Positions 53,913 to 63,364 of a stretch of 64,000 nt of DNA are shown piece after piece. Source of the stretch: Planifilum fulgidum (lineage in GTDB: Bacteria > Bacillota > Bacilli > Thermoactinomycetales > DSM-44946); the NCBI RefSeq assembly GCF_900113175.1, contig NZ_FOOK01000001.1, forward strand, positions 56,160 through 120,159. The letters run 5' to 3'. Each line of letters starts with the position of its first letter. Position 1 is the stretch's first letter. A model generated the notes under the pieces. That model ran no database searches. It saw only the letters and a list, made by a program, of their open reading frames with translations, and was not told the DNA's origin. The translations under genes were made by a program, and so were the position numbers.

Positions 53913-54287
53913 TGAAAAAACGGCTCCCCATGCACTTGGTTTTACATTTCGGATACGAGAAAGAACAAAAAAACCAGGGATGACTCCCCTGTTTGCATCC
54001 AAAGCGAAAAAACGGTACGTGAGCTTGCGTGCATCAGCCCTTACATCAGGCAGCATTCGTCTAAGTAACTGGAAATAGATGTCCTTCGTGTCATCTGGTT
54101 ACGGTCCAGGCACTTCCCTTACGGCTTTGTCCAAATCCCACCGATGCCCCGCCATGTGCCGCTTCGTTTGGTTGCAACGGCAAAGACACTCCGCGGCCCA
54201 TCCCATTCTTCCTTCCGGAAGGAATGACGGATGAGCCGTGCATGATGAGTCGGTTCGCCTCCATGAGGATAGGGCCGATGTCCCTGT
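53913..54287. other. Intergenic region behind leader 5
   Basis: About 370 bp with no gene. A palindrome CTTCCTTCCGGAAGGAA near 54210 may form a hairpin downstream of the aldehyde dehydrogenase gene, but it lacks a T-tract. Confidence 0.3.
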
Positions 54288-55748
54288 TTACCCTTTGACG
54301 AACACGGTCTTGATCGAGGTGAAAAATTCGATGGCAGCCCGCCCTTGTTCCCGCGAATGAGAACTGGACTGTTTCATGCCGCCGAAGGGGGCCTGCAGCT
54401 CGACGCCGGCGGTCTCCGCGTTGACCCGGACCAGGCCTGCATCCACTTCGTCGATAAAGGACAGCATATTGCCGATATCCCTCGTAAAGATCGAGGCGCT
54501 CAGCCCATAGGGAACATCGTTTGCCAGCCTCAATGCTTCTTCCAGGGTTTCCACCCGGATCAGGGCCAACACCGGCCCGAAGATCTCCTCCCGGGCGATC
54601 GTCATGTCCGGCGTCACGTCTTCAAACACGGTCGGTTCCACAAAAAATCCGTCCTTCAGATGTCCTTCCTCCAGTCTGCGTCCGCCGCAGAGCAAAGTTG
54701 CTCCCTCCTCCACTCCCTTCCGGATGTAGGAGAGAACCCTTTGCAACTGCTCCTCGCTGACGAGCGGTCCCATCCAGGTTCTCGGATCCATCCCGTCTCC
54801 CACCTGGATCTCCTTCACCCGGCTCAGCAGCTTCTCCTTGAACGGATCGTACACGGCGCCCTGCACAAACACCCGGCTGGTCGCCGTGCACTTTTGCCCG
54901 GAGGTGCGCAGGCCGCCGCTGACGGTCGCCTCGACCGCCCGGTCCAAATCGGCGTCTTCCAGGACGATCACCGGGTTTTTCCCGCCCATCTCCAGCTGAT
55001 ATTTGGCGCCGCGGGCCACCGCCCTTTGGCCGACCCGCCTTCCCACCTCATTGGAACCGGTGAAGGTGATGCCGCTGATGTCCGGATGGTCCACGATGCC
55101 CTGCCCAATAACCAAGCCGCTGCCCATCACCAGATTGACCACCCCGGCCGGCAGCCCCGCTTCCTCCATGCATTCCACCAACTTGGTAGCGGTGACCGCC
55201 GCTTCCTCCGCCGGCTTGAAAACCACCGTGTTTCCGTATGCCAGCGCCGGCGCCATTTTCCAAAGGGGGATCGCCACAGGAAAATTCCACGGGGTGATCA
55301 CCCCAACCACGCCGAGGGGCACACGGGTGGTAAACATCAGCCCCCCGCTGTCGGTGGAAGGGATCACATCCCCCACCTTCCGCATCCCTTCCCCCGCATA
55401 ATATCGGAGAAGGGCGACGCCACGGGCCGTCTCCCCCTTGGCTTCGGGAAGCGTCTTGCCCATTTCCCGGGTCATCGTCTTCGCGATCTCATCCGCCCGG
55501 CGCTCCAGAATGTTCGCCATGCGGTGCAGAAATTCTCCCCTTTCCGGTCCGGACCGCTTCCGCCAAAAAGACAAGGCGTTTTTGGCGGCGGCCACCGCCT
55601 TCTCCAGATCGTCCCGGCCCGAAATCTGCACATAACCGACCACGTCGTGGCGATTCGCCGGATTGATGGATGCCTCCACCTCTCCGGTGGAAGCGGGAAC
55701 CCATTTTCCACCGATATAGTTGAGATAGGTTTGAATCCCCGTTGTCAT
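54288..55748 (-). CDS. Aldehyde dehydrogenase, probably 2-ketoglutarate semialdehyde dehydrogenase
   Basis: 486 residues, NAD(P)-dependent aldehyde dehydrogenase superfamily. Conserved [43 protein letters not shown] (general base Glu) and [10 protein letters not shown] (catalytic Cys). Sequence style matches GucD/KGSADH enzymes that oxidise 2,5-dioxopentanoate to 2-ketoglutarate at the end of oxidative pentose, glucarate and galactarate routes, which agrees with the FAH-family dehydratase next door. Start uncertain: ATG 55748 or TTG 55754, the latter better spaced from AAGGCGGG. Confidence 0.88.
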   Translation of the reverse strand: MTTGIQTYLNYIGGKWVPASTGEVEASINPANRHDVVGYVQISGRDDLEKAVAAAKNALSFWRKRSGPERGEFLHRMANILERRADEIAKTMTREMGKTLPEAKGETARGVALLRYYAGEGMRKVGDVIPSTDSGGLMFTTRVPLGVVGVITPWNFPVAIPLWKMAPALAYGNTVVFKPAEEAAVTATKLVECMEEAGLPAGVVNLVMGSGLVIGQGIVDHPDISGITFTGSNEVGRRVGQRAVARGAKYQLEMGGKNPVIVLEDADLDRAVEATVSGGLRTSGQKCTATSRVFVQGAVYDPFKEKLLSRVKEIQVGDGMDPRTWMGPLVSEEQLQRVLSYIRKGVEEGATLLCGGRRLEEGHLKDGFFVEPTVFEDVTPDMTIAREEIFGPVLALIRVETLEEALRLANDVPYGLSASIFTRDIGNMLSFIDEVDAGLVRVNAETAGVELQAPFGGMKQSSSHSREQGRAAIEFFTSIKTVFVKG

Positions 55749-55817
55749 CGTCAAGGAAGCTTCACCCGCCTTTCATCTTTTCCGGAAATCCGTTGCGACC
55801 CCGGCCTTTCGCAGGCG

Positions 55818-56966
55818 TCAAAACGTGGGGCCGATTCTCCAGATGCCGAAATCGTGCTGTCTCAGGATTTCCGACTTGGTCAGCTTGCCGGAGCAAACCT
55901 GCAGGATTTCTTCAAAAATCCTCTTCCCCACCGATTCCACCGACTCCGTCCCGTCGATGACCGTTCCAGCGTTGAGGTCCATGTTCTCCTGCATCGTCTC
56001 GAACATCCGAGTGTTGCTGGCGATCTTGATCACGGGCGCGATCGGCGATCCCGTCGGCGTCCCGCGGCCGCTGGTGAACAGGACCAGCTGGGCGCCGCCG
56101 GCCACCATGCCGGTCAACTGCTCGATATCGTGGCCCGGCGTGTCCATCCAGACCAGCCCTTTTTTCGTCGGCCGCTGCGCGTATTCCACCAGTTCCTGCA
56201 GTGGGCGCGTGCCCGCCTTCGCCGCCGCTCCCAGCGATTTTTCCTCCAGCGTGGTGAGGCCGCCGCGGACGTTGCCGGGGCTCGGATTGCCGGTCCGGAT
56301 ATCGACCCCCATCGCGATCGCCCGGTTTTCCATCGCCTCGATGACTTCATACACCCGCTTGGCCACCCGATCGTCCACCGCCCGCTCGGCCAGCAGGTGT
56401 TCGGCGCCGATCAGCTCCGTCGTCTCCGCCAAGATGGCTGTTCCACCCCGGTCTACGATCATGTCGCTGACCACCCCGACGGCCGGGTTGGCGGACAGGC
56501 CCGAGCAGGCGTCCGATCCGCCGCACTCGGTTCCCACGATCAGTTCCTCGAAGCCGAAGGGCTCCCGGGTCAGGGCGGAAGCGTCCTGCACCATCCGGGA
56601 GGCGATCCGGGCCGCCTGCGCGATCGCCCCCAGCGTCCCTCCGTGATCCTGGATCGAGACTACTTCCACCGGTTTTCCGCTCTTCGCGATCTCGTCGGCT
56701 ACGCTTCTAGCCTGGTGGGTTTCGCACCCCAGCCCCATCACCACCACGCCGTACACGTTGGGATGGGTACCCATCCCCACATAGGTACGGAAGGTTTGCT
56801 CATAATCGGCGCCCACCTGGGCACAGCCGTGCTGGTGAATAAAGGAGACAGTGCCGTGAACCAGCTCCGTCACCCGTTGGGCAGCCTGCGTCGCACAGGT
56901 GATGGTGGGCAGGATCAGCACGTGGTTGCGGACGCCCATCCGTCCATCAGGCCTCCGGTAGCCCAT
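55818..56966 (-). CDS. UxaA-family hydro-lyase, large subunit (altronate/galactarate dehydratase type)
   Basis: 382 residues from ATG 56966, four bases after the stop of the small subunit; a GTG at 57002 is an alternative start. Begins GYRRPDGRMGVRNHVLILP, with HQHGCAQ, VVVMGLGCET, GTECGGSDACSG and FTSGRGTPTG, all conserved in the catalytic C-terminal domain of UxaA/GarD. Dehydrates a hexonate or hexarate to a 2-keto-3-deoxy acid. Here the SAF domain is a separate gene. The exact sugar acid is unknown. Confidence 0.88.
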   Translation of the reverse strand: MGYRRPDGRMGVRNHVLILPTITCATQAAQRVTELVHGTVSFIHQHGCAQVGADYEQTFRTYVGMGTHPNVYGVVVMGLGCETHQARSVADEIAKSGKPVEVVSIQDHGGTLGAIAQAARIASRMVQDASALTREPFGFEELIVGTECGGSDACSGLSANPAVGVVSDMIVDRGGTAILAETTELIGAEHLLAERAVDDRVAKRVYEVIEAMENRAIAMGVDIRTGNPSPGNVRGGLTTLEEKSLGAAAKAGTRPLQELVEYAQRPTKKGLVWMDTPGHDIEQLTGMVAGGAQLVLFTSGRGTPTGSPIAPVIKIASNTRMFETMQENMDLNAGTVIDGTESVESVGKRIFEEILQVCSGKLTKSEILRQHDFGIWRIGPTF

Positions 56967-56970
56967 CAGC

Positions 56971-57285
56971 TCAGGAAGACTCTCCGCGCACAACCCGATC
57001 ACCCCTTCCCCTCTTTCCCTCCACATTGTGGACGTGGACGTGCTCCCCGACCCGGATGTTGCGGGTGGCCGCGCCGATCACCTCGCCGTACTTCCGCACA
57101 TCCTGCCCCTTTCGGATCGGCACCACGGCAAATTTATGTCCGAATTCGACGGCATCCCGCAACACCACCGTAAACCGGCTTCCCCTGCACGAGACCTCCA
57201 CGGCGGCGCCTGCGGGAATCAGGGACAGGGCGACGGCCACCGAATCTTCCGGGTTCAACATTACCGCCCTGTATCCCTCTTCCAT
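56971..57285 (-). CDS. UxaA-family hydro-lyase, small SAF-domain subunit
   Basis: 104 residues: AVMLNPEDSVAVALSLIPAG, VEFGHKFAVVPIRKG, YGEVIGAATRNIRVGEHVHV and HNVEG form a complete SAF domain as at the N-terminus of altronate and galactarate dehydratases. Its product should pair with the large subunit encoded immediately downstream. RBS GGGGAG before the ATG. Confidence 0.88.
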   Translation of the reverse strand: MEEGYRAVMLNPEDSVAVALSLIPAGAAVEVSCRGSRFTVVLRDAVEFGHKFAVVPIRKGQDVRKYGEVIGAATRNIRVGEHVHVHNVEGKRGRGDRVVRGESS

Positions 57286-57306
57286 CCGGATCTCCCCTCC
57301 CGTCCG

Positions 57307-58194
57307 TCAGTACTGCGGGACCGGTGCTTTGACATAGTTAATCAGGGTTCCGATACCGGAAATTTCGATCTCGATCCGGTCTCCCTCCCGCAAGGTGAAA
57401 TTGTCGGGAGGCACAATGCAGGTTCCGGTCAAAAGCACGGTCCCGTCAAAAATCGGGTTGTCCCGGATCAAGAAGGACACCAATTCCTCCATTTTCCGCT
57501 TCATCCGCCCCGTGGTCGCCGACTCCTCAAACACTTTCCGTCCGCCGCGATAGATGCGGCAGGAGATCTCGAACCGATACGGGTCCTCCACCGTTTCCGC
57601 CAGTCGGATCGACGGCCCGATGGAGCAGGAATGTCTCCATATTTTTGCCTGGGGCAGGTAGAGAGGGTTCTCTCCTTCGATGTCGCGGGAACTCATGTCG
57701 TTCCCCGCCGTGTATCCAAGAATCCGGCCGTTCCGGTCGAGCACCAGTCCCAACTCCGGCTCCGGAACCTGCCAAGAGGAGTCGCTTCGCAGATAGACCG
57801 GCTGATGGGGACCCACCGTCCGAGCGGCGGTCGACTTGAAAAAGATCTCCGGCCTCTCCGCTTCATACACCTTGTCGTAACAGGTCATTCCGCCTTCCCC
57901 GCCGCCGGATTCCGCATTCCGGGCATCTCTGCTCCGCTCGTAGGTGACGCCGCAGGCCCACACCTCGGGGGCCTCGATGGGAACCAGCAAAGCGAGTTCC
58001 TCGTAAGATCTGTTCAGCGGCTCCAAAGAAGAAAGCACCTGCCGCAACAGCATCAGCGGCGTTTCCCCCCGGCGCTCCGCCGTCCTTACCAGTTCCAAAA
58101 AATCGGTGTACGGCAGGGGATAAATCCGGCGATCATCGGTGACCGCGGCCAGAACGGGGGAATATGGATCGCTTAAAAACCGGATGATGCGCAT
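57307..58194 (-). CDS. Fumarylacetoacetase-family dehydratase (2-keto-3-deoxy-pentonate type)
   Basis: 295 residues. Metal-binding core: ACGVTYERSRDAR, EIFFKSTAARTVG, PEPELGLVLDRNG, GYTAGNDMSSRDIEGENPLY and LTGTCIVPP. Best fit is 2-dehydro-3-deoxy-D-arabinonate dehydratase, which makes 2-ketoglutarate semialdehyde, the substrate of the dehydrogenase two genes away. GGAGG 8 nt before the ATG. Confidence 0.87.
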   Translation of the reverse strand: MRIIRFLSDPYSPVLAAVTDDRRIYPLPYTDFLELVRTAERRGETPLMLLRQVLSSLEPLNRSYEELALLVPIEAPEVWACGVTYERSRDARNAESGGGEGGMTCYDKVYEAERPEIFFKSTAARTVGPHQPVYLRSDSSWQVPEPELGLVLDRNGRILGYTAGNDMSSRDIEGENPLYLPQAKIWRHSCSIGPSIRLAETVEDPYRFEISCRIYRGGRKVFEESATTGRMKRKMEELVSFLIRDNPIFDGTVLLTGTCIVPPDNFTLREGDRIEIEISGIGTLINYVKAPVPQY

Positions 58195-58218
58195 GGAAAT
58201 TGCCTCCGCCCTTTGGAA

Positions 58219-58995
58219 TTAAACCGGGTTTTGATGATGGATGCCGTAACCCAGTTTTCGGGAGATTTTCTCCGCCGTCTGTTTGAGCAAAAGGATCATG
58301 CTTTCCAGCCGTTCCTCCTGAATCCCCGCGATGGGAGACGACATGCTGATGGCGGCCGCCACCTGACCGAGGTGATCGCGGACCGGGACGGCCACGCATT
58401 GCACCCCCGGCTCATTTTCCTGATTGTCGATGGCGTATCCGAGGGAACGCACTTTTTCCAATTCGACTCGATAAGTCCGTTCATCGGTGATGGTGTTGGG
58501 CGTATGCGGCACAAATTCATACCCGTCCAAGATGTTCCGGATCCCCTCCTCGCTCTGGAAGGCGACCAACACCTTTCCGACGGCGCTGGAATGAATCGGT
58601 ACCCTCCGGCCGATGCGCGAGTACATCACGATGCCCGAGGTGCCTTCCACCTTGTCGATGTAGACCCCCTCTTTCCCGTCAAGGATCACCAGGTGAACGG
58701 TCAGTCCGGTCTTCCGGGACAGATCCAGCAGATGTCCCCTGGCCACCGTCCGGATATCCAGCGAATGGAGCACGAGATTGCCCCGTTCGACCAGTTTGAG
58801 CCCCAGCCTGTATTTGCCGCTGTCTGCGTTCTGATCGATGTAGCCGTGGGCCTGCAGCGTTTTCAAGAGCGAGTGGACCGTGCTCTTGTGCAGGCCGGTG
58901 CGGCGGCTGATTTCGGTGATCTTCAATTCGGTGCGGTGTTCATCGAACAGATCGAGTATCCGGAGAGCACGGTCGACAGCTTGAATGATCGGCAA
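58219..58995 (-). CDS. IclR-family transcriptional regulator
   Basis: 258 residues. N-terminal winged helix (ALRILDLFDE, KITEISRRTGLHKSTVHSLL) and C-terminal effector domain (TGLTVHLVILDGKEGVYIDK, IHSSAVGKVLVAF, AVPVRDHLGQVAAAISMS). Typical local regulator of aromatic or sugar-acid operons, here within the sugar-acid cluster. TTG at 58995 is preferred over GTG 59004 because GGAGG is then 8 nt upstream rather than adjacent. Confidence 0.9.
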   Translation of the reverse strand: MPIIQAVDRALRILDLFDEHRTELKITEISRRTGLHKSTVHSLLKTLQAHGYIDQNADSGKYRLGLKLVERGNLVLHSLDIRTVARGHLLDLSRKTGLTVHLVILDGKEGVYIDKVEGTSGIVMYSRIGRRVPIHSSAVGKVLVAFQSEEGIRNILDGYEFVPHTPNTITDERTYRVELEKVRSLGYAIDNQENEPGVQCVAVPVRDHLGQVAAAISMSSPIAGIQEERLESMILLLKQTAEKISRKLGYGIHHQNPV

Positions 58996-59248
58996 TCCCT
59001 TCACCTCCGGTCCTGTGCGGACCTTGTCCGTTGTTTTCCATTTCCGTCACTTCCGAAAAATCCGCTTTTGCCAATGTCCACCCCGGCTGGCGGGGTGCTC
59101 CGATGAAAAGCCGAAGCCTGACCCGCGCCGCACGGGCTGATGGAAAGGTTTGACCGCCGCCTTTTTCGGCGTGTACCCACGGCGCGAGCCGTTTTCGGAA
59201 CCGGCTTCACCCCGCGCGCATTCTCACCATTTTACGGATGTACGGGAG

Positions 59249-60196
59249 CTAACGCAGCACTTGGTCCGGGCGCTTAGGATCGATCTCCGACCAATAGGGT
59301 AGCCCTTCCACATCGCCTGCCACCGTCAGCGCATAGGCACCGGTCCGGTTGCCCAGCCGGATCGCCTCCCGATACGACCAACCCCTGAGCAGTCCCGACA
59401 GAAAGCCGGCGGCAAAAGCATCCCCCGCCCCGATCGGATCGACAATCGGTTCCACCGGATATCCCTCCACGTAGCCCGTCTCCTTACGGGTTGCATAATA
59501 GGCGCCCCGCTCGCCCAGCTTGACCACCGCCGCGCGGGCGCCGTTTTCCAGCAGGCGCGCGGCGATGGCTTCCGGCGTCCGCTCTCCCGTGAGGATCCGG
59601 CCTTCATCTAGCCCGGGCAGAACGATGTCGCAGCGGCTCGCCACATCCATCAGCACCCGCCGGGCTTCCTCCCGGGACCACAACTTCAGGCGGATGTTCG
59701 GGTCAAACACCACCAAAAGCCCGTGTTTCTTGGCCAGTTCAATCGCCCGCTCCACCGCCGCCGCACAGCTTTCGCTGAGGGCCGGCGTGATCCCGGTGAG
59801 ATGAAGGATGCGGGCTTCGCGGATATACGACTCATCCAGATCCTCCGGACTCATCCGGCTGGCGGCGGAGCCTTTCCGGTAATAGTAGACCCTCGGCTCC
59901 CGTCCCGCCTGCCGCTCCTTGAAAAACACCGCCGTCGGATGCCGATCGTCGAAGATGACCCGGGAGGTGTCCACCCCCTCCCCCCGGATGAAATTGCGCA
60001 CGAACAGGCCGAACTCGTCGTTTCCCAGGCGGCTGATCCAGCCCGCCCGATGCCCCAGCCGGGCCAGGCCAATCGCCACGTTCGACTCGGCGCCTCCGAT
60101 CGTCTTCTCAAAGGTGTTCGCAAAGCGGAGCGGGCCAACCGACGTGGGAATGAAGAGCACCATCGTCTCCCCGAGCGTCACAACGTCCAGACTCAT
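59249..60196 (-). CDS. kdgK: 2-keto-3-deoxygluconate kinase (PfkB family)
   Basis: 315 residues. N-terminal GETMVLFIPTSVGPLRFANT, GGAESNVAIGLARLG, the YYYRKGSAASRM lid and the catalytic DPIGAGDAFAAGFLSG. Phosphorylates 2-keto-3-deoxygluconate to KDPG. It fits with dehydratases in the same cluster that supply KDG. RBS weak. Confidence 0.92.
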   Translation of the reverse strand: MSLDVVTLGETMVLFIPTSVGPLRFANTFEKTIGGAESNVAIGLARLGHRAGWISRLGNDEFGLFVRNFIRGEGVDTSRVIFDDRHPTAVFFKERQAGREPRVYYYRKGSAASRMSPEDLDESYIREARILHLTGITPALSESCAAAVERAIELAKKHGLLVVFDPNIRLKLWSREEARRVLMDVASRCDIVLPGLDEGRILTGERTPEAIAARLLENGARAAVVKLGERGAYYATRKETGYVEGYPVEPIVDPIGAGDAFAAGFLSGLLRGWSYREAIRLGNRTGAYALTVAGDVEGLPYWSEIDPKRPDQVLR

Positions 60197-60349
60197 TTTC
60201 CCGCCACGGGGGCCGTCATCCCCTCAACCTCCTTTTTCAAACGAAACAAACCTTGTTCGATCCGCTCCGAAGGGAAAGATCGCCTTCAAAGGGCTCCCGG
60301 CAAACGCAACACGACTTTCTTCTTACCTGCTCCGACGGAACGGTTTCGG

Positions 60350-62551
60350 CTACCGGAGCACGCGCCTTCCCTGGGGCAGGAGGACGTCGTTCCGATAATC
60401 CAACTCGGCCTCCTCCGCCACCGCCAGCGGTACCACCCCGTGCGCCGCATCGGTATGGGCGACCAGCCGGTTGCCGGCTGCCACCCGCCGCTGACGCCTG
60501 CGGAGGCGGGAGAGCCGCTGCTCGGCCAGGGGCTGTCGGGCGGCGCGGACGGAATCAAATTCGAACCGCAGTTGTCCGTTTTGAAAGGCCGATTCATCCA
60601 GGAACTGGATCTTCTTTCCCCTCAGATCGAGATACAGCAGGTCCCCCGTCTTCAGATAGAGAATGCCGCCTCCCTGCAGGGCTTCAGGCGTCATGTGCCC
60701 GATCGCCGCGCCATAGGTCACCCCCGAATAGCGGCCGTCGCTGATGACGGTGACCAGCCGCCTCAGGGTTCGGTTGGCGTTGATGTGCTGCATCGGGGTG
60801 AACATTTCCGGCATCCCGAAGGCGGCGGGACCCTGTCCGGAGATGACCACCGCAATTTTCAACACGTGGTTGTTCACCATGTGATCGTACAGCTCGTCAT
60901 AATCCATGTCTTTCCATCTTTCAACATGCTCCGGCCCATTGTGCCTCAGCATGGCCCGCAGGTTTTGATGGCTGAAGCGGCGCTCCCGCTTCAAATGCTC
61001 CAGCAGATCCGGGTCGAGCAGGCTTCGGTTGGCATCCTCCTCGTTTTCGTAGTAGAGGACGAAGGCCGCTTTCTTGTCGAACTCATCCAGTTGGGGCGTC
61101 GGCATGCCGCTGATTTTGACCACCGCGCTCTCAAAAAAGTTGCCGGTAAGCACGTCCACCCCGCTGAAGGGACGCCGGGGCTTGGACAAAATGATCGGAT
61201 TGTCGGTCACGCGCCCGGCGGAAAGCCCCTCCTTCCGCGACAGCCGTTCCCGCCACGTGGTGCCGGTGACCGTGGGGGCATCCAGATCCATCGGGACCCC
61301 GTTTTCCAGAAGTTCGTGGAACAGCGTCTCCATGCCGCGGATCTTTCCGCTGCAGCACTGCAGGGCCAGGGCGAAGATGTCCCGCCCCTCCGTCAGGCTG
61401 TAGTCGAACAGGTCCGGAACCGGGTGTTCCTTGTGAATCCGGTCGATGTCCCAGAGGCTGAACCGGTAGCCTCCGTACAGCATCGCCGCCACCAGGTGCA
61501 TCATCAGGTTGGTCGATCCGCCGGATGCGCTGTGGATCCGTATCGCGTTCCGGACGTTGGCGGCCATGATATTGGACACGCCGAAGACCGGATCGTTGAT
61601 CATCGCCGCCAGACTGTCGAGAGCCCGGTTCACCGCTTCCTGGTCCGGAGGCTCCGTCAACAGCTCCAGCGCCGGATGGACCAGACCGAGACCGGCCACC
61701 AGATGGCGCGAGCTGTTGCCGGTTCCGTTGAAGGCGCAGATGCCGCCTTTGCCGTCACAGGTTGCCACCGCCAGCCGCTTTTCGTAATCCTTGTGCTCTT
61801 CTTTCGTCAGGATGCCGCGCTCCCGGGCCCGCTGAAGCACTCCCTGGAAAGCGGTGTTTGAGGAGCACTGCAGGATGTAGGTCATCGTTTCCCGCAAATC
61901 CTGCGCGATGTCGTCCGCACCCTGTTCTTCCGCCCTCCTGGCCACGTTCTCCAGCTCCCTGCGCAGATCCGGCGGGATCGTCCCTCCCTTCAACACATGG
62001 GCCGGTGCAAAGGTGGCAAAGAAAGGAGCTTCCCCCCGCAAGCGGCGGATCCGGTCCACATGGGCCAGCGCGCTGACGACCCCGAGAGGCTGTTAGTCGC
62101 ATCCCTGGATCACGAAAGCCCCGTGATAGCTGTGGGCCTCGATCTGATTCACCACCATCTCCGCCACCGCGTTGCGGCTTTGCAGGGAATAGCTCATCCC
62201 CTGGTTGCTCTGCGCCGTTCCGTCACACATGACGGGCGTGGAAAAGGAAAAGGGCACGCCGCCGTTCTGCCATATGCGAAGGGCCGCCCGGGCCGTCGTC
62301 AGATAATCCATGATGTGGGCGGGATGATCGGCGGACCCGCCGATGATGACGATCCGCGGGGCGTTGTTTTCCAGGCGGTCATAAATCGCCTCCAGCGTCC
62401 AGTCGGGCGCAGGCCCCTCATAGGCCGGCCCGAGAACCTGTTTGGCGCGGTCGAGCAATCCCGCCACGCAGATCGGCTCGTTCGCCTTTCCCTGCACGTT
62501 GTCCCGGTAGGGATTCACCGGGTTGTCGATGGTCGGATAACGAAGGGCCAT
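60350..62551 (-). pseudogene. YjhG/YagF-type sugar-acid dehydratase (IlvD/Edd family), interrupted by one in-frame stop
   Basis: From ATG 62551 (AAGGAGGA upstream) the sequence is a YjhG/YagF-like dehydratase: PTIDNPVNPYRDNVQ, STPVMCDGTAQSNQGMSYSL, FVIQGCD. A single TAA (62093-62095) then interrupts the same frame, which continues QPLGVVSALAHVDRIRRLRG, NGTGNSSRH, SASGGSTNLMMH, SDGRYSGVTYGAAIGHM to the stop at 60350. The stop sits where the family has the Lys of CDK, so AAA or AAG changed to TAA is likely. As read, two separate peptides result and activity should be lost unless the stop is a sequencing error. Confidence 0.88.
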
Positions 62552-62616
62552 TTTTCTTCCTCCTTGTCCCGCCTCCAGGCGGTGAAATGGCCGGTCCGGG
62601 AAGAAGCCGCGAAACG

Positions 62617-62848
62617 CTACCATTCCGCCACGGTCCCGTCTTCATTTCTCCAGACCGGGTTTTTCCAGTTGTGCTCCCGCCGCGCCGCCTCTTCGACGCG
62701 CTTTTCATCGATCTCGATGCCGAGGCCCGGTCCCCCGGGAATCTGCACAAAGCCGCCGTCTCAGCGGAACACCCGGGGATCGGCGACATCATCGGGCAAA
62801 TCGCCGTCCCGGCTGTAATGGATGCCCAGGCTCTTCCCGGATGATCGC
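62617..62848 (-). pseudogene. C-terminal fragment of a galactonate-dehydratase-like enolase-superfamily enzyme
   Basis: Minus strand SLGIHYSRDGDLPDDVADPR, VFR, in-frame TGA (62761-62763), then GGFVQIPGGPGLGIEIDE and HNWKNPVWRNEDGTVAEW, TAG at 62617. This is the C-terminus of DgoD/mandelate-racemase-type enzymes. The N-terminal 80 percent is absent; the fragment joins directly to another broken gene. Confidence 0.7.
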
Positions 62849-63333
62849 ACCCCGGAAGGCGGTGTGGGGTTTGACGCGGTTGATGACAATCACCTTGTCG
62901 GCCGAATAAGCTTGCCTGTCGGTGTAGACCGGCAGGCCGCTCGCCAGCCTTCCCACCTCCACCACGTCCATGGAGGAACGGATCGGCGCTTCCACCGAAT
63001 TTTCAGTAATGACCAACTGTTTCAACACCTCAATCTGCCCCTCCGCCGTTGCCCCCCGTGGCTGCCCATGGGAAAGCGATGAAGGGTTGACCACCCCTGG
63101 AACGGACGAGGCGAACCACTTCCCGGGTCATGACATCGATATCCACGCCGCGGCTCCCCACAGCAATCGCCACCCGATCCCCTTCTGCAAATCCGCTCCA
63201 GCACTCTTTCCGCCGCAACCGCTTCCCGCACCGCTTTCGGAACATCGGCCACCTCCGGAGCCGGGAAGGATTGCCGCACCTTCACCATTCGGGGAAGGGG
63301 AACGTCCTTGAGCAGTGACTCGATCACCCGCAT
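62849..63333 (-). pseudogene. N-terminal fragment of a LarA-like (lactate racemase domain) protein
   Basis: ATG 63333 behind GGGAGGTGAGGG: MRVIESLLKDVPLPRMVKVR, then frameshifted pieces GDRVAIAVGSRGVDIDV and GGATAEGQIEVLKQLVITE, then YSADKVIVINRVKPHTAFRG. These match the first third of LarA/DUF2088 proteins (SRG, GSHGGAT, RVKPHT). At least two frameshifts; the remainder is deleted and replaced by the enolase-family fragment. Confidence 0.65.
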
Positions 63334-63364
63334 GAAAAACGCCCTCACCTCCCTCCCGTTTTGC

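Noticed and set aside
54345-57173. A 942-codon plus-strand frame opposite the aldehyde dehydrogenase and UxaA genes
   Set aside because: No homology-like motifs, shadow of the minus-strand genes.
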